The notes: a model not told the origin generated them from the sequence alone. Shown: positions 1-5,699, numbered from the stretch's first letter. The stretch is 5,699 nucleotides of DNA from Armatimonadota bacterium (GCA_030612605.1 JAUWNO010000158.1:1-5699), one strand, 5' to 3'. Numbers and translations: made by a program.

Positions 1-66
1 GAAAATGAATATTCCCAAACTATAAGCTGGGGCTTGGAAACAAGATTATAGAACCGTTGCTTTTGC

Positions 67-84
67 CCACCTTGAAAAGGTTTA
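67..84 (-). repeat. Inverted copy of an 18-bp motif (copy A)
   Basis: Read on the minus strand this is TAAACCTTTTCAAGGTGG. It matches the plus-strand sequence at 493-510 at 17 of 18 positions. Beyond the core, the minus strand continues into a GAAGAAG-containing segment, and a similar GAAGAAG segment lies near copy B, although the arrangement differs. The two copies therefore look like diverged members of one dispersed element. The core is itself partly self-complementary (ACCTT and AAGGT around GAA at 69-81). Confidence 0.6.
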
Positions 85-108
85 TGAGACTCTTCTTCCT
101 GCTACACC

Positions 109-141
109 TTTTCAATGGTTGCACAGTAAAACCATTGAAAA
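109..141. repeat. Perfect 12-bp inverted repeat
   Basis: TTTTCAATGGTT (109-120) and AACCATTGAAAA (130-141) are exact reverse complements around a 9-nt loop, so the transcript of either strand could fold into a hairpin. No T-run follows on either strand, so it does not look like an intrinsic terminator. The right arm plus flank (AACCATTGAAAAAGTC) resembles the left arm of the second inverted repeat at 359-373, which suggests both belong to a related repeat family. Confidence 0.7.
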
Positions 142-211
142 AGTCAATTTGAGTGGATTCTTCTGTGTGTAAACTTTTTGGTTCTTTTAAGAGTTGAGTG
201 GGTAAATAAAA

Positions 212-241
212 AATATCCAATATCCAACACGGAATATCCAA
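212..241 (+). repeat. Three AATATCCAA copies
   Basis: AATATCCAA occurs at 212-220, 219-227 (overlapping by two bases) and 233-241. From memory, runs of this kind lie upstream of four-helix-bundle (23S-intervening-sequence type) genes in Bacteroidota and related genomes. The position here, ending 18 nt before the remnant's ATG, fits that pattern. The function is unknown; the repeats may mark the boundary of the mobile unit or contribute to expression. Confidence 0.65.
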
Positions 242-259
242 GTATGAAGGAAAAAATAA

Positions 260-397
260 ATGAGTGAGAAAGAAAATAATCAAAAGAAGTTTGATTTATT
301 GGAATGTCTTATTAATTATGCGATTAGAATTATTAATGTTTCTGAACAACTAGCTGAAAACCCTGAAAAAGTCTCTTTCAAACATTCATGCATTTGA
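260..397 (+). pseudogene. Truncated four-helix-bundle (23S IVS-type) protein gene
   Basis: The frame opens with ATG at 260, preceded by a good Shine-Dalgarno (GAAGGA at 246-251, 8-nt spacing), and stops at TGA 395-397 after only 45 codons. Residues 9-27 (KKFDLLECLINYAIRIINV) look like helix 1 of the four-helix-bundle family (PF05635/TIGR02436, once called S23 ribosomal protein). Members usually run to roughly 115-125 residues. The helix 2 signature (a leucine-rich stretch, then RSGTSP.. NYGEA-like residues) and the C-terminal helices are absent, in this or any other frame up to the next gene. Similarity fades at about residue 33, exactly where the 359-410 inverted repeat begins, so a repeat insertion or deletion probably destroyed the gene. 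Family members occur inside 23S rRNA intervening sequences and as free-standing genes; their function is poorly defined. A 45-residue product could still be made, but I doubt it is functional. Confidence 0.7.
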
Positions 398-410
398 CTC
401 TTTCAGGGTT
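359..410. repeat. 15-bp inverted repeat (14/15) at the gene break
   Basis: AACCCTGAAAAAGTC (359-373) pairs with GACTCTTTCAGGGTT (396-410) at 14 of 15 positions around a 22-nt loop. It starts inside the reading frame of the four-helix remnant and contains that frame's stop codon. There is no T-run after the right arm, so terminator function is not evident. A short repeat insertion that ended the gene is the simplest reading. The arms resemble the 130-145 segment. Confidence 0.7.
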
Positions 411-592
411 GGTATGAAACTAAAACCTGAATGAAACCTTGAAAGTGCTAAGCACGAAGAAGTTTTTAGAAAGAAACCGTACCTTCAGCAGGTAAACCTT
501 TTCAAGTTGGTTCAATAAAACAAAAATCGATAAAAAAGTTGACTTTAAATCCTGATAAAATGAATTTCTTTTTATTTAGAGAATCATAATTT
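411..592. other. Intergenic leader of dinB with repeat debris
   Basis: No gene is supported here. A short frame at 438-518 reads through the repeat copy B and has no start or family match. The segment at 431-470 (an AACCTTGAAAG motif, then GCACGAAGAAG) resembles the reverse complement of about 90-135, consistent with decayed copies of one element. The last 80 bases are very AT-rich and must include the dinB promoter. TTGACT at 539-544 is a possible -35 box, but no -10 box lies at a normal distance: TAAAAT at 556-561 leaves only an 11-nt spacer. I see no LexA-type operator (neither CTG-N10-CAG nor GAAC-N4-GTTC). Confidence 0.5.
493..510 (+). repeat. 18-bp motif (copy B)
   Basis: TAAACCTTTTCAAGTTGG matches the reverse complement of 67-84 at 17 of 18 positions. 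The two copies are in opposite orientation and bracket the four-helix remnant and both hairpins, about 410 bp apart. Whether this marks the ends of a single unit or two independent insertions of a dispersed repeat cannot be told from one window. Confidence 0.6.
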
Positions 593-1684
593 ATGAAGAA
601 AGAAGATAAAATCCGAAAGATCATCCATATTGATATGGATGCCTTTTTTGCAGCAGTGGAAATCCGGGATAATCCCAAATACATAGGTAAACCGATTATT
701 GTGGGGGGACTTCCTAACAGCAGAGGAGTGGTTTCCACCTGTTCTTATGAAGCCCGAAAATTCGGAATTCATTCTGCCATGCCCAGTTCAAAAGCACACA
801 GGCTCTGTCCTCAAGCAATTTTCGTTAAACCACATTTTGAAGCTTACAGATTAGCATCACAGCAAATCCGAAAAATTTTCTTTGAATACACAGATTTGGT
901 TGAACCAATGTCAATGGACGAAGCTTATCTGGATGTAACAAACAACAAAAAGAACATTCCTTCTGCAACAGAGATTGCGATTGAGATCAAACAAAAAATT
1001 TTAGAAACAACCAAACTCACTGCTTCAGCAGGTGTTTCGTATAATAAATTTTTAGCAAAAATAGCCTCAGACCTCGATAAACCTGACGGACTGGTGGTTA
1101 TCGCTCCAAAAGATGCAGAACAAGTTTTGGAAAATTTGCCTATCGGTAAATTTCATGGTATTGGCAAAGTAAGTGAACATAAGATGCAGAAAATCGGAAT
1201 CCGAAATGGTGCTGATCTGAAAAAATGGTCTTTGAAGGATCTGGTGAAACATTTTGGAAAAATGGGAGAATTTTATTATTATGTTGTACGCGGAATAGAT
1301 AATAGACAAGTTCAAACCAATTGGATAAGAAAATCTCTGGGTCATGAACGAACATTTTCCGAAGATATTAGTGACTTAATAAAACTAACTGAATTTCTGA
1401 AAACAAGTTCATTAAAAATTTCTGAAAGAATGAAAAAAGAGAAATTCAAATCCAGGACTTTAACATTAAAAATAAAATATGATAATTTTGATTTGATCAC
1501 CAAAAGTAAAACTTTTTCTATTTCATTTGATGAAGAGAATGAAATTTTCAGTATTGCGTGTGAACTTTTACACCAATCTGTAAACGGAAAAAATAAAATT
1601 CGCCTTTTAGGTCTCAGTGTTTCCAACCTTGTTTGGGAAAATGATAAAAACGACAATCAATTGATTCTCTCATTTTATTTGTAA
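593..1684 (+). CDS. dinB: DNA polymerase IV (Y-family translesion polymerase)
   Basis: This is a complete 363-residue Y-family polymerase, close in length to E. coli Pol IV (351). Such enzymes extend primers across damaged template bases in the cytoplasm, with low fidelity and no proofreading. The palm and fingers run from about residue 8 to 170. The first metal site is in HIDMDAFFAAVE (D14), with F19 at the steric-gate position that excludes ribonucleotides. The second acidic pair is D109-E110 in SMDEAYLDVT. SAGVSYNKFLAKIASD (145-160) and KPDG (163-166) are family signatures. The thumb helix-hairpin-helix is at about 182-210 (FHGIGKVSEHKMQKIGI). The little finger starts near RKSLGHERTF (246-255) and runs to about 348. 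The extreme C terminus, QLILSF at 356-361, fits the beta-clamp-binding motif seen at the end of Pol IV. ATG 593 is chosen because the conserved core begins nine residues later; a weak AGAGAA (578-583) lies 9 nt upstream. The gene stands alone, and no SOS operator is visible. Nothing is missing or broken. Confidence 0.96.
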   Translation: MKKEDKIRKIIHIDMDAFFAAVEIRDNPKYIGKPIIVGGLPNSRGVVSTCSYEARKFGIHSAMPSSKAHRLCPQAIFVKPHFEAYRLASQQIRKIFFEYTDLVEPMSMDEAYLDVTNNKKNIPSATEIAIEIKQKILETTKLTASAGVSYNKFLAKIASDLDKPDGLVVIAPKDAEQVLENLPIGKFHGIGKVSEHKMQKIGIRNGADLKKWSLKDLVKHFGKMGEFYYYVVRGIDNRQVQTNWIRKSLGHERTFSEDISDLIKLTEFLKTSSLKISERMKKEKFKSRTLTLKIKYDNFDLITKSKTFSISFDEENEIFSIACELLHQSVNGKNKIRLLGLSVSNLVWENDKNDNQLILSFYL

Positions 1685-1748
1685 GATTGATCTTATAAAA
1701 TATAGTGTCTATCCGTAAAGTGCTGTTTCGAGTTGTAAGGAGCTTGCG

Positions 1749-1796
1749 ACGACGACTCGAGGTAGCTTGAATACGCACTTTGTCTCGACTCGTCGT
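1749..1796. repeat. 13-bp inverted repeat (12/13)
   Basis: ACGACGACTCGAG (1749-1761) and CTCGACTCGTCGT (1784-1796) pair at 12 of 13 positions around a 22-nt loop. The GC-rich arms stand out in AT-rich surroundings. The right arm also pairs perfectly with 1834-1842, so this hairpin and the next one cannot form together. It could be a degraded mobile repeat, a dinB 3' end structure, or part of a regulatory RNA. Confidence 0.6.
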
Positions 1797-1842
1797 TCCC
1801 CCGATACAGTCATTCTTCCCTTGGGGTAAACTTACGAGTCGA
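1785..1842. repeat. 9-bp perfect inverted repeat, alternative pairing
   Basis: TCGACTCGT (1785-1793) and ACGAGTCGA (1834-1842) are exact reverse complements separated by 40 nt. Inside the loop, CCCC (within 1798-1802) can pair with GGGG (1823-1826), which would extend the fold. The left arm is shared with the 1749-1796 hairpin, giving two competing structures. Both lie upstream of the predicted protease promoter, so leader-RNA attenuation of the protease would require a further upstream start. Confidence 0.5.
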
Positions 1843-1908
1843 AAAACCCGATCTTCAAATAAGACACTTCAAAAAATATCCTTTTTGTCAAAGGATGAGG
1901 AACAGAAA

Positions 1909-1938
1909 TTGCTCTTTATTTTTTTAAAGGTTTATAAT
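1909..1938 (+). promoter_or_regulatory. Putative sigma70-type promoter of the C25 protease gene
   Basis: A perfect -10 hexamer, TATAAT at 1933-1938, lies 18 nt downstream of a weak -35 candidate, TTGCTC at 1909-1914. Transcription would start near 1945, giving a leader of about 35 nt. A Bacteroidota-style -7 element (TAnnTTTG) is not evident. In AT-rich DNA a TATAAT can arise by chance, so the position just ahead of a strong ribosome binding site is the main support. Confidence 0.45.
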
Positions 1939-1966
1939 ATATCAATACAAGACGAAAAATTAATAA

Positions 1967-1972
1967 AAGGAG
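1967..1972 (+). promoter_or_regulatory. Shine-Dalgarno of the C25 protease gene
   Basis: AAGGAG sits 7 nt before the ATG at 1980 and fixes that start, which is also immediately followed by a textbook signal peptide. It is much stronger than the site ahead of dinB, suggesting efficient translation. Confidence 0.85.
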
Positions 1973-1979
1973 AGAATTA

Positions 1980-4900
1980 ATGAAAAAAGCAAAGATCATT
2001 TTTGTAATTACGCTACTTGCTTTTGCAAGTTTAGCGTTCGCTTCGGAACCAACTGTCATCCAATATGATGATAGCTGGGGACAAGCCGGATTTACTCTGG
2101 AACAGAGTGGTCCAACGGGAGTGGAAGTTAATTTTTCCATCAATGAATTTACTCTGGATGAAGTTGTAATCAACAACGAAAACATGCAGAATGTAATTTT
2201 ACCCGGCGTATTTTTACCCAATGATGAAGGTGCTCCCAACCTTCCGGGGAATGGACGATTCATCGCAATTCCTCAGGGTTCAACAGCGGAACTGAGGATT
2301 ATCTCTTCCCGCACTGAAACTTTTTCTAACATCGAACTGGCTCCTGCACCACGCATTCCTCTGGAAACTGAGGATGGCCCGCTGGAGTTTAACAAAGACA
2401 ATTCAATCTATCTGCGAGATGCCTATTATCCGGAAAATCCTGTTCTACTCTCTGAACCAACCCAGATTCGTGGAGTGGATGTAGTCACTTTGGGAATCAC
2501 TCCCTTCCAGTACAATCCTGTTACCAAAGAATTAGTTGTTTACAGAGACCTTCAAGTTGAAGTGAACTTTATTGGCGGAAATGGACATTTTGGTGAAGAC
2601 CGTCTTCGCAGCCGTTGGTGGGATCCTCTGCTGAGAGATATGCTTTTGAATGAGCAATCTCTGGCTGAAATGACTTATACCCTCAATAACAACAGAACTC
2701 GCGAAGGAGCTGAGTATCTCGTCATCTGCCCTGATGATCCAATCTTTATTGCCTGGGCAGATTCGATCAAAGCCTTCCGCACAAAACAGGGAATCCTCAC
2801 TGTTGTGAAAACCATTACAGAAGTAGGTGGTAATAATGCTACAGTTATCGAAAATTACATCGATGACATTATGAATTCTGGTACTGGCTGGGATCCTGCA
2901 CCTGCTGCAATTTTGCTGTTAGGAGATTATGGCACAACAGGAAGCACGATCGTATCTCCAATCTACAATAGCTACTGTGCATCAGATAATATTTATGCTG
3001 ATGTAAGCGGCAACATGATGCCGGATGTAACCCTGGCACGTATGACAGCACAGAATGCTACTCACTTGGAAACTATGGTCACCAAATTCCTAGATTACGA
3101 ACGTACTCCTCCTACAAATCCCGATTTCTATGACCATCCTATTACTGCCTTAGGTTTTCAAACTGCACGTTGGTTCCAGATATGTTCGGAATCTGTAGCA
3201 GGTTTCTGGGAAGTTATTCAAGGCAAAAGTACTAACAGAATTAATGCTATCTATAGTGGTAATCCATTAACAGGTCCCTGGTCAACAGCTACTAATACAG
3301 CAACTGTTTTGAATGTCTTTGGTCCTAATGGTTTAGGATATATTCCTGCTACTCCTGGTGAAGTTATCTGCTCCTGGTATGGTACTGGTAACGATGTTAT
3401 CAATGGTATCAACAGTGGTGCTTTCATGCTTCAGCACAGAGACCACGGTTCTACAACAGGCTGGGGTGAACCTAATTTCCAAGCCAGTAACATTAACAGT
3501 CTTACAAATAGCGATCTCATCTATGTCTGGTCCATTAACTGTCTTACCGGTAAGTTTAACATGGCAGGCGAATGTTTTGCGGAAAAATTCCACAGACATA
3601 CATATAATGGAGAAAATGCCGGTGCTCTCGGTATTGTAGCAGCTTCTGAAGTTTCCTATTCATTTGTGAACGATACTTATGTTTGGGGAGCTTACAACAA
3701 CATGTGGCCAGACTTTTTACCGGATTATGGCACAACTCCGGAATCACGCGATGTATTACCTGCCTTTGCCAACTCAGCCGGAAAATACTTCCTGCAGCAA
3801 TCAAGCTGGCCCTATAACACAGGTAATAAAGCAGTTACTTATAATTTATTCCATCATCATGGAGATGCGTTCAGCACTGTTTATTCCGAAATGCCGCAAA
3901 ACTTAACTGTTGTTCATGATCCTGTACTTACGGGTGGTGTAAACTTTTTTAACGTTACTGCTAATGATGGTGCACTTATCGCACTTTCTGTAGATGGTGA
4001 ATTAATCGGAGTTGGTGAAGGAACAGGTTCTCCTGTAAGTATTACGATCGATCCTCAGCTTCCTCCTGCAATGGTAGATATTGTTATCACCAAACAAAAT
4101 TATTATCGTTATGAAAACCAGATCCTGGTAACTTCAAATGGACCTTATTTAGTTTTAGATTCATACAATATCGATGATTCTGCTGGAAATGGAAATGGCG
4201 TTGCAGATTACGGTGAAACCATCAGTTTGGATTTAAGTATAAACAATGTTGGTAATCAACAGGCTACAAACGTTGTTGTTAATATCACATCAACTGACCC
4301 GTATGTTACCATCACAGACGGAACTGAAAACTATGGTAATATCGCCCCTAATACAATTGTTACAGTAAACGGTGCTTTCTCATTTGAAGTCGCCAATAAT
4401 GTCCCGGACGGACATACAATTTTGTTCGACCTGGAAGCAATTGCTGAAGATACATGGTACAGCACTTTCAGCATCGATGCTTTTGCACCTGTACTTGGAT
4501 TCTATGAATTTTTAGTTGATGATACAGCAACAGGTAATGGTGATTATCTATGGGATCCGGGTGAAACAGTAGATATAATAGTTACTTTAGAAAACAGTGG
4601 TTCATCCGATGCATTTAATGTCTTCGGTGAATTAACAACAACAGACCCATTTGTGACATTAAATACTACAGGTCCTCAGCTTTATGGAGATTTAACTTAT
4701 GGCTCTTATGCAGACCACTCATTCAATGCAACCTCAGCACCAAATACACCGGAAACTCATACGGTAACGTTTGATATTGATATTACTGCAGATCTCGGTA
4801 TTACCGCTACAGGTTCATTTGCAACCCAGATCGGTGTTTTTCTTATCGAAGAATACTTTGAAACTTTCCCGCCTGCAGGTTGGACAACTACTGGTGGTAG

Positions 4901-5699
4901 TAACTGGGGAGGAAATAATAGCAGTAATGCAGGAGGAACTCCACCTGAAGCCCGGTTCTATTGGCAACCACCTACAACTGGCATCCAAAGAGTAATAAGT
5001 ATGCCCATCAATACTAACGGTTCCAGTACACTTGCACTCGAATTCAAACACATGGTAGATGACTCGGCTGGAGGATATTCTGTACGTGTTGAAACTACCA
5101 GTGATGGAACCAACTGGAATACCGTTTGGGAGATCAATCCCAATGGAAATGTTGGTCCTGAATTATTACAGATGTATGTAACAACACCCGATGTAGGTTC
5201 ATCCACCTTCCAACTTGCCTTTGTATTTGATGGTTTTTCATTTTCCGGTTTATGGTATATAGATGACGTATTTCTCGGTCGTGCACAAACTGCTCAAACC
5301 GGAACAGTTGCAGGTACAGTAACCGACATCGTAACCGGTTTACCAATCGAAAATGCAGATATTGCCGGACTGGCAACCAGCAGTGTGGATGGAACTTACT
5401 CTTTCGATATCGTGATCGGTACATACGATTTCACTTGCTCGGCTGCTGGTTATTTCGCTCTTACCATCGAAGATGTTGAAGTATTGGAAGGTCAGACAAC
5501 TACAGTAGATTTCGAATTAGAACCAATGCCGGAATTCGACCCACCGGAAAATGTTCAGGTAGATCCTTATAATGGAATCGTTACCTGGGATCCTCCGGGT
5601 GGAACGATTTACGGTGATGACTTTGAATCTTACAATGTTGGAGAATATCTTGCAGTACAATCTGACGACTGGACAACCTGGAGCAACAATCCCGGCTCG
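1980..5699 (+). CDS. Secreted gingipain-like C25 cysteine protease, multidomain, 3' end off window
   Basis: The frame is open for 1240 codons to the right edge with no stop, so the protein is partial. Residues 1-21 are a signal peptide (KK, hydrophobic core, AFA then SE at the likely cut). About 22-235 is a C25 propeptide (GAPNLPGNGRFIAIPQG at 84-100; RSRWWDPLLRD at 210-220). The C25 protease domain spans about 242-640. The likely catalytic His is H489 in RDHGS and the nucleophile is C521 in SINCLTGKF, a 32-residue spacing close to gingipain RgpB's 33; GECFAEKF follows, as in gingipains. Then come an Ig-like domain (641-719), two tandem CARDB/NEW3-like beta domains (about 722-835 and 841-950), an adhesin-type jelly roll (957-1100, ending LWYIDDVFLG), a carboxypeptidase-regulatory-like domain (1108-1183) and the start of a fibronectin-like strand plus second jelly roll (1187-1240). 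It should cleave proteins outside the cell; substrate preference cannot be read. Type IX export is typical of the family, but the C-terminal signal would lie beyond the window. Confidence 0.93.
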   Translation, partial: MKKAKIIFVITLLAFASLAFASEPTVIQYDDSWGQAGFTLEQSGPTGVEVNFSINEFTLDEVVINNENMQNVILPGVFLPNDEGAPNLPGNGRFIAIPQGSTAELRIISSRTETFSNIELAPAPRIPLETEDGPLEFNKDNSIYLRDAYYPENPVLLSEPTQIRGVDVVTLGITPFQYNPVTKELVVYRDLQVEVNFIGGNGHFGEDRLRSRWWDPLLRDMLLNEQSLAEMTYTLNNNRTREGAEYLVICPDDPIFIAWADSIKAFRTKQGILTVVKTITEVGGNNATVIENYIDDIMNSGTGWDPAPAAILLLGDYGTTGSTIVSPIYNSYCASDNIYADVSGNMMPDVTLARMTAQNATHLETMVTKFLDYERTPPTNPDFYDHPITALGFQTARWFQICSESVAGFWEVIQGKSTNRINAIYSGNPLTGPWSTATNTATVLNVFGPNGLGYIPATPGEVICSWYGTGNDVINGINSGAFMLQHRDHGSTTGWGEPNFQASNINSLTNSDLIYVWSINCLTGKFNMAGECFAEKFHRHTYNGENAGALGIVAASEVSYSFVNDTYVWGAYNNMWPDFLPDYGTTPESRDVLPAFANSAGKYFLQQSSWPYNTGNKAVTYNLFHHHGDAFSTVYSEMPQNLTVVHDPVLTGGVNFFNVTANDGALIALSVDGELIGVGEGTGSPVSITIDPQLPPAMVDIVITKQNYYRYENQILVTSNGPYLVLDSYNIDDSAGNGNGVADYGETISLDLSINNVGNQQATNVVVNITSTDPYVTITDGTENYGNIAPNTIVTVNGAFSFEVANNVPDGHTILFDLEAIAEDTWYSTFSIDAFAPVLGFYEFLVDDTATGNGDYLWDPGETVDIIVTLENSGSSDAFNVFGELTTTDPFVTLNTTGPQLYGDLTYGSYADHSFNATSAPNTPETHTVTFDIDITADLGITATGSFATQIGVFLIEEYFETFPPAGWTTTGGSNWGGNNSSNAGGTPPEARFYWQPPTTGIQRVISMPINTNGSSTLALEFKHMVDDSAGGYSVRVETTSDGTNWNTVWEINPNGNVGPELLQMYVTTPDVGSSTFQLAFVFDGFSFSGLWYIDDVFLGRAQTAQTGTVAGTVTDIVTGLPIENADIAGLATSSVDGTYSFDIVIGTYDFTCSAAGYFALTIEDVEVLEGQTTTVDFELEPMPEFDPPENVQVDPYNGIVTWDPPGGTIYGDDFESYNVGEYLAVQSDDWTTWSNNPGS

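Larger units (their letters stand above)
1..259. other. Non-coding stretch with short repeats
   Basis: I see no credible gene here. Frame 1 is open from the left edge only to a TAG at 49-51, and its 16 residues match nothing I recognise. The long minus-strand reading frame across 20-283 runs antisense through the AATATCCAA repeats and an inverted repeat, so it is probably fortuitous. What the stretch does hold is an 18-bp motif that recurs inverted at 493-510, a 12-bp perfect inverted repeat at 109-141, and three AATATCCAA copies at 212-241 just ahead of the broken four-helix gene. The first 40 bases also carry a loose inverted pair (TTCCCAA at 12-18 against TTGGAA at 34-39). The composition suggests decayed mobile or dispersed intergenic repeats, but that is inference. 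Confidence 0.6.
1685..1979. other. Intergenic region between dinB and the C25 protease gene
   Basis: The 295 bp hold no credible gene. The first 30 bp are AT-rich and carry only a minimal TAAGAT/ATCTTA dyad overlapping the dinB stop, with no T-run, so no clear dinB terminator is seen. Positions 1717-1842 are more GC-rich than their surroundings and full of overlapping inverted repeats: AAAGTGC 1717-1723 with GCACTTT 1775-1781, CGAGT 1729-1733 with ACTCG 1755-1759, and the two pairs listed separately. A short dyad TCCTTT/AAAGGA sits at 1879-1895. The last 70 bases carry the promoter and ribosome binding site of the protease gene. Confidence 0.6.

Noticed and set aside
20..283. Minus-strand 87-residue open frame
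   Set aside because: It runs antisense through the AATATCCAA repeats, the 12-bp inverted repeat and the 18-bp motif, with no family resemblance. It is most likely a chance translation of repeat DNA. If the repeat is dispersed, the same peptide would appear as spurious hypothetical proteins elsewhere.
539..561. TTGACT with TAAAAT as a dinB promoter
   Set aside because: The 11-nt spacer is far too short for sigma70, and no better -10 box lies at a normal distance. The real promoter is not resolved.
1067..1656. Minus-strand frames inside dinB
   Set aside because: They lie entirely within a well-conserved Y-family polymerase gene on the other strand and show no protein motif.
1682..1695. Dyad over the dinB stop codon as a terminator
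   Set aside because: The 6-bp AT-rich dyad has almost no loop and no following T-run.
1780..1980. Plus-strand 66-codon frame starting at TTG 1780
   Set aside because: It begins inside an inverted repeat, has no ribosome binding site, spans the promoter of the next gene and matches no family I know. Its TAA overlapping the protease ATG seems accidental.
2869..5424. Several 60-96 codon frames on both strands inside the protease gene
   Set aside because: All overlap the continuous C25 frame, whose motifs are clear throughout. The others are low-information shadows.
1..5699. CRISPR array, tRNA, rRNA or complete insertion sequence
   Set aside because: There are no regularly spaced direct repeats, no tRNA-like cloverleaf or rRNA motif that I could recognise, and no transposase reading frame.

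Overview
The window reads as chromosome from an AT-rich, uncultured-type bacterium of the Fibrobacteres-Chlorobi-Bacteroidetes (FCB) side of the tree. My best guess is Cloacimonadota (Candidatus Cloacimonetes) or a neighbouring phylum. The guess rests on three things: a secreted gingipain-type (C25) protease built from Ig-like, jelly-roll and carboxypeptidase-regulatory-like modules; the remnant of a 23S-intervening-sequence type four-helix-bundle gene with its usual AATATCCAA repeats; and general codon and base character. No rRNA, tRNA or ribosomal protein is present to fix the taxonomy, so this stays an inference.

Layout. Positions 1-592 hold no intact gene. This stretch looks like a graveyard of small repeats: a nearly perfect 18-bp motif in two inverted copies (67-84 and 493-510), two strong inverted repeats (109-141 and 359-410), three AATATCCAA copies (212-241), and the first third or so of a four-helix-bundle protein gene (260-397) that breaks off where the second inverted repeat begins. 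Positions 593-1684 encode a complete DNA polymerase IV (DinB), a Y-family translesion polymerase with its active-site acidic residues and a C-terminal clamp-binding motif. Positions 1685-1979 are intergenic, with overlapping, mutually exclusive inverted repeats followed by a plausible sigma70-type promoter and a strong Shine-Dalgarno. From 1980 to the right edge (5699) one uninterrupted frame of 1240 codons encodes the start of a very large secreted protein: signal peptide, C25 propeptide, C25 cysteine protease domain with a recognisable His/Cys dyad, Ig-like domain, two tandem CARDB/NEW3-like beta domains, an adhesin-type jelly roll, a carboxypeptidase-regulatory-like domain, and the start of a further fibronectin-like/jelly-roll unit. 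The stop codon lies beyond the window.

The two genes are not obviously linked. dinB and the protease are on the same strand but separated by about 295 bp, and the protease seems to have its own promoter. DinB works on cytoplasmic DNA replication and repair. The protease is built for export and probably for surface attachment or release (type IX secretion is typical of the family, but the C-terminal sorting signal would lie outside the window). I found no convincing new multi-gene system. The points most worth a second look are the modular gingipain-like exoprotein, the inverted repeat pair bracketing the broken four-helix gene, and the alternative hairpins upstream of the protease.
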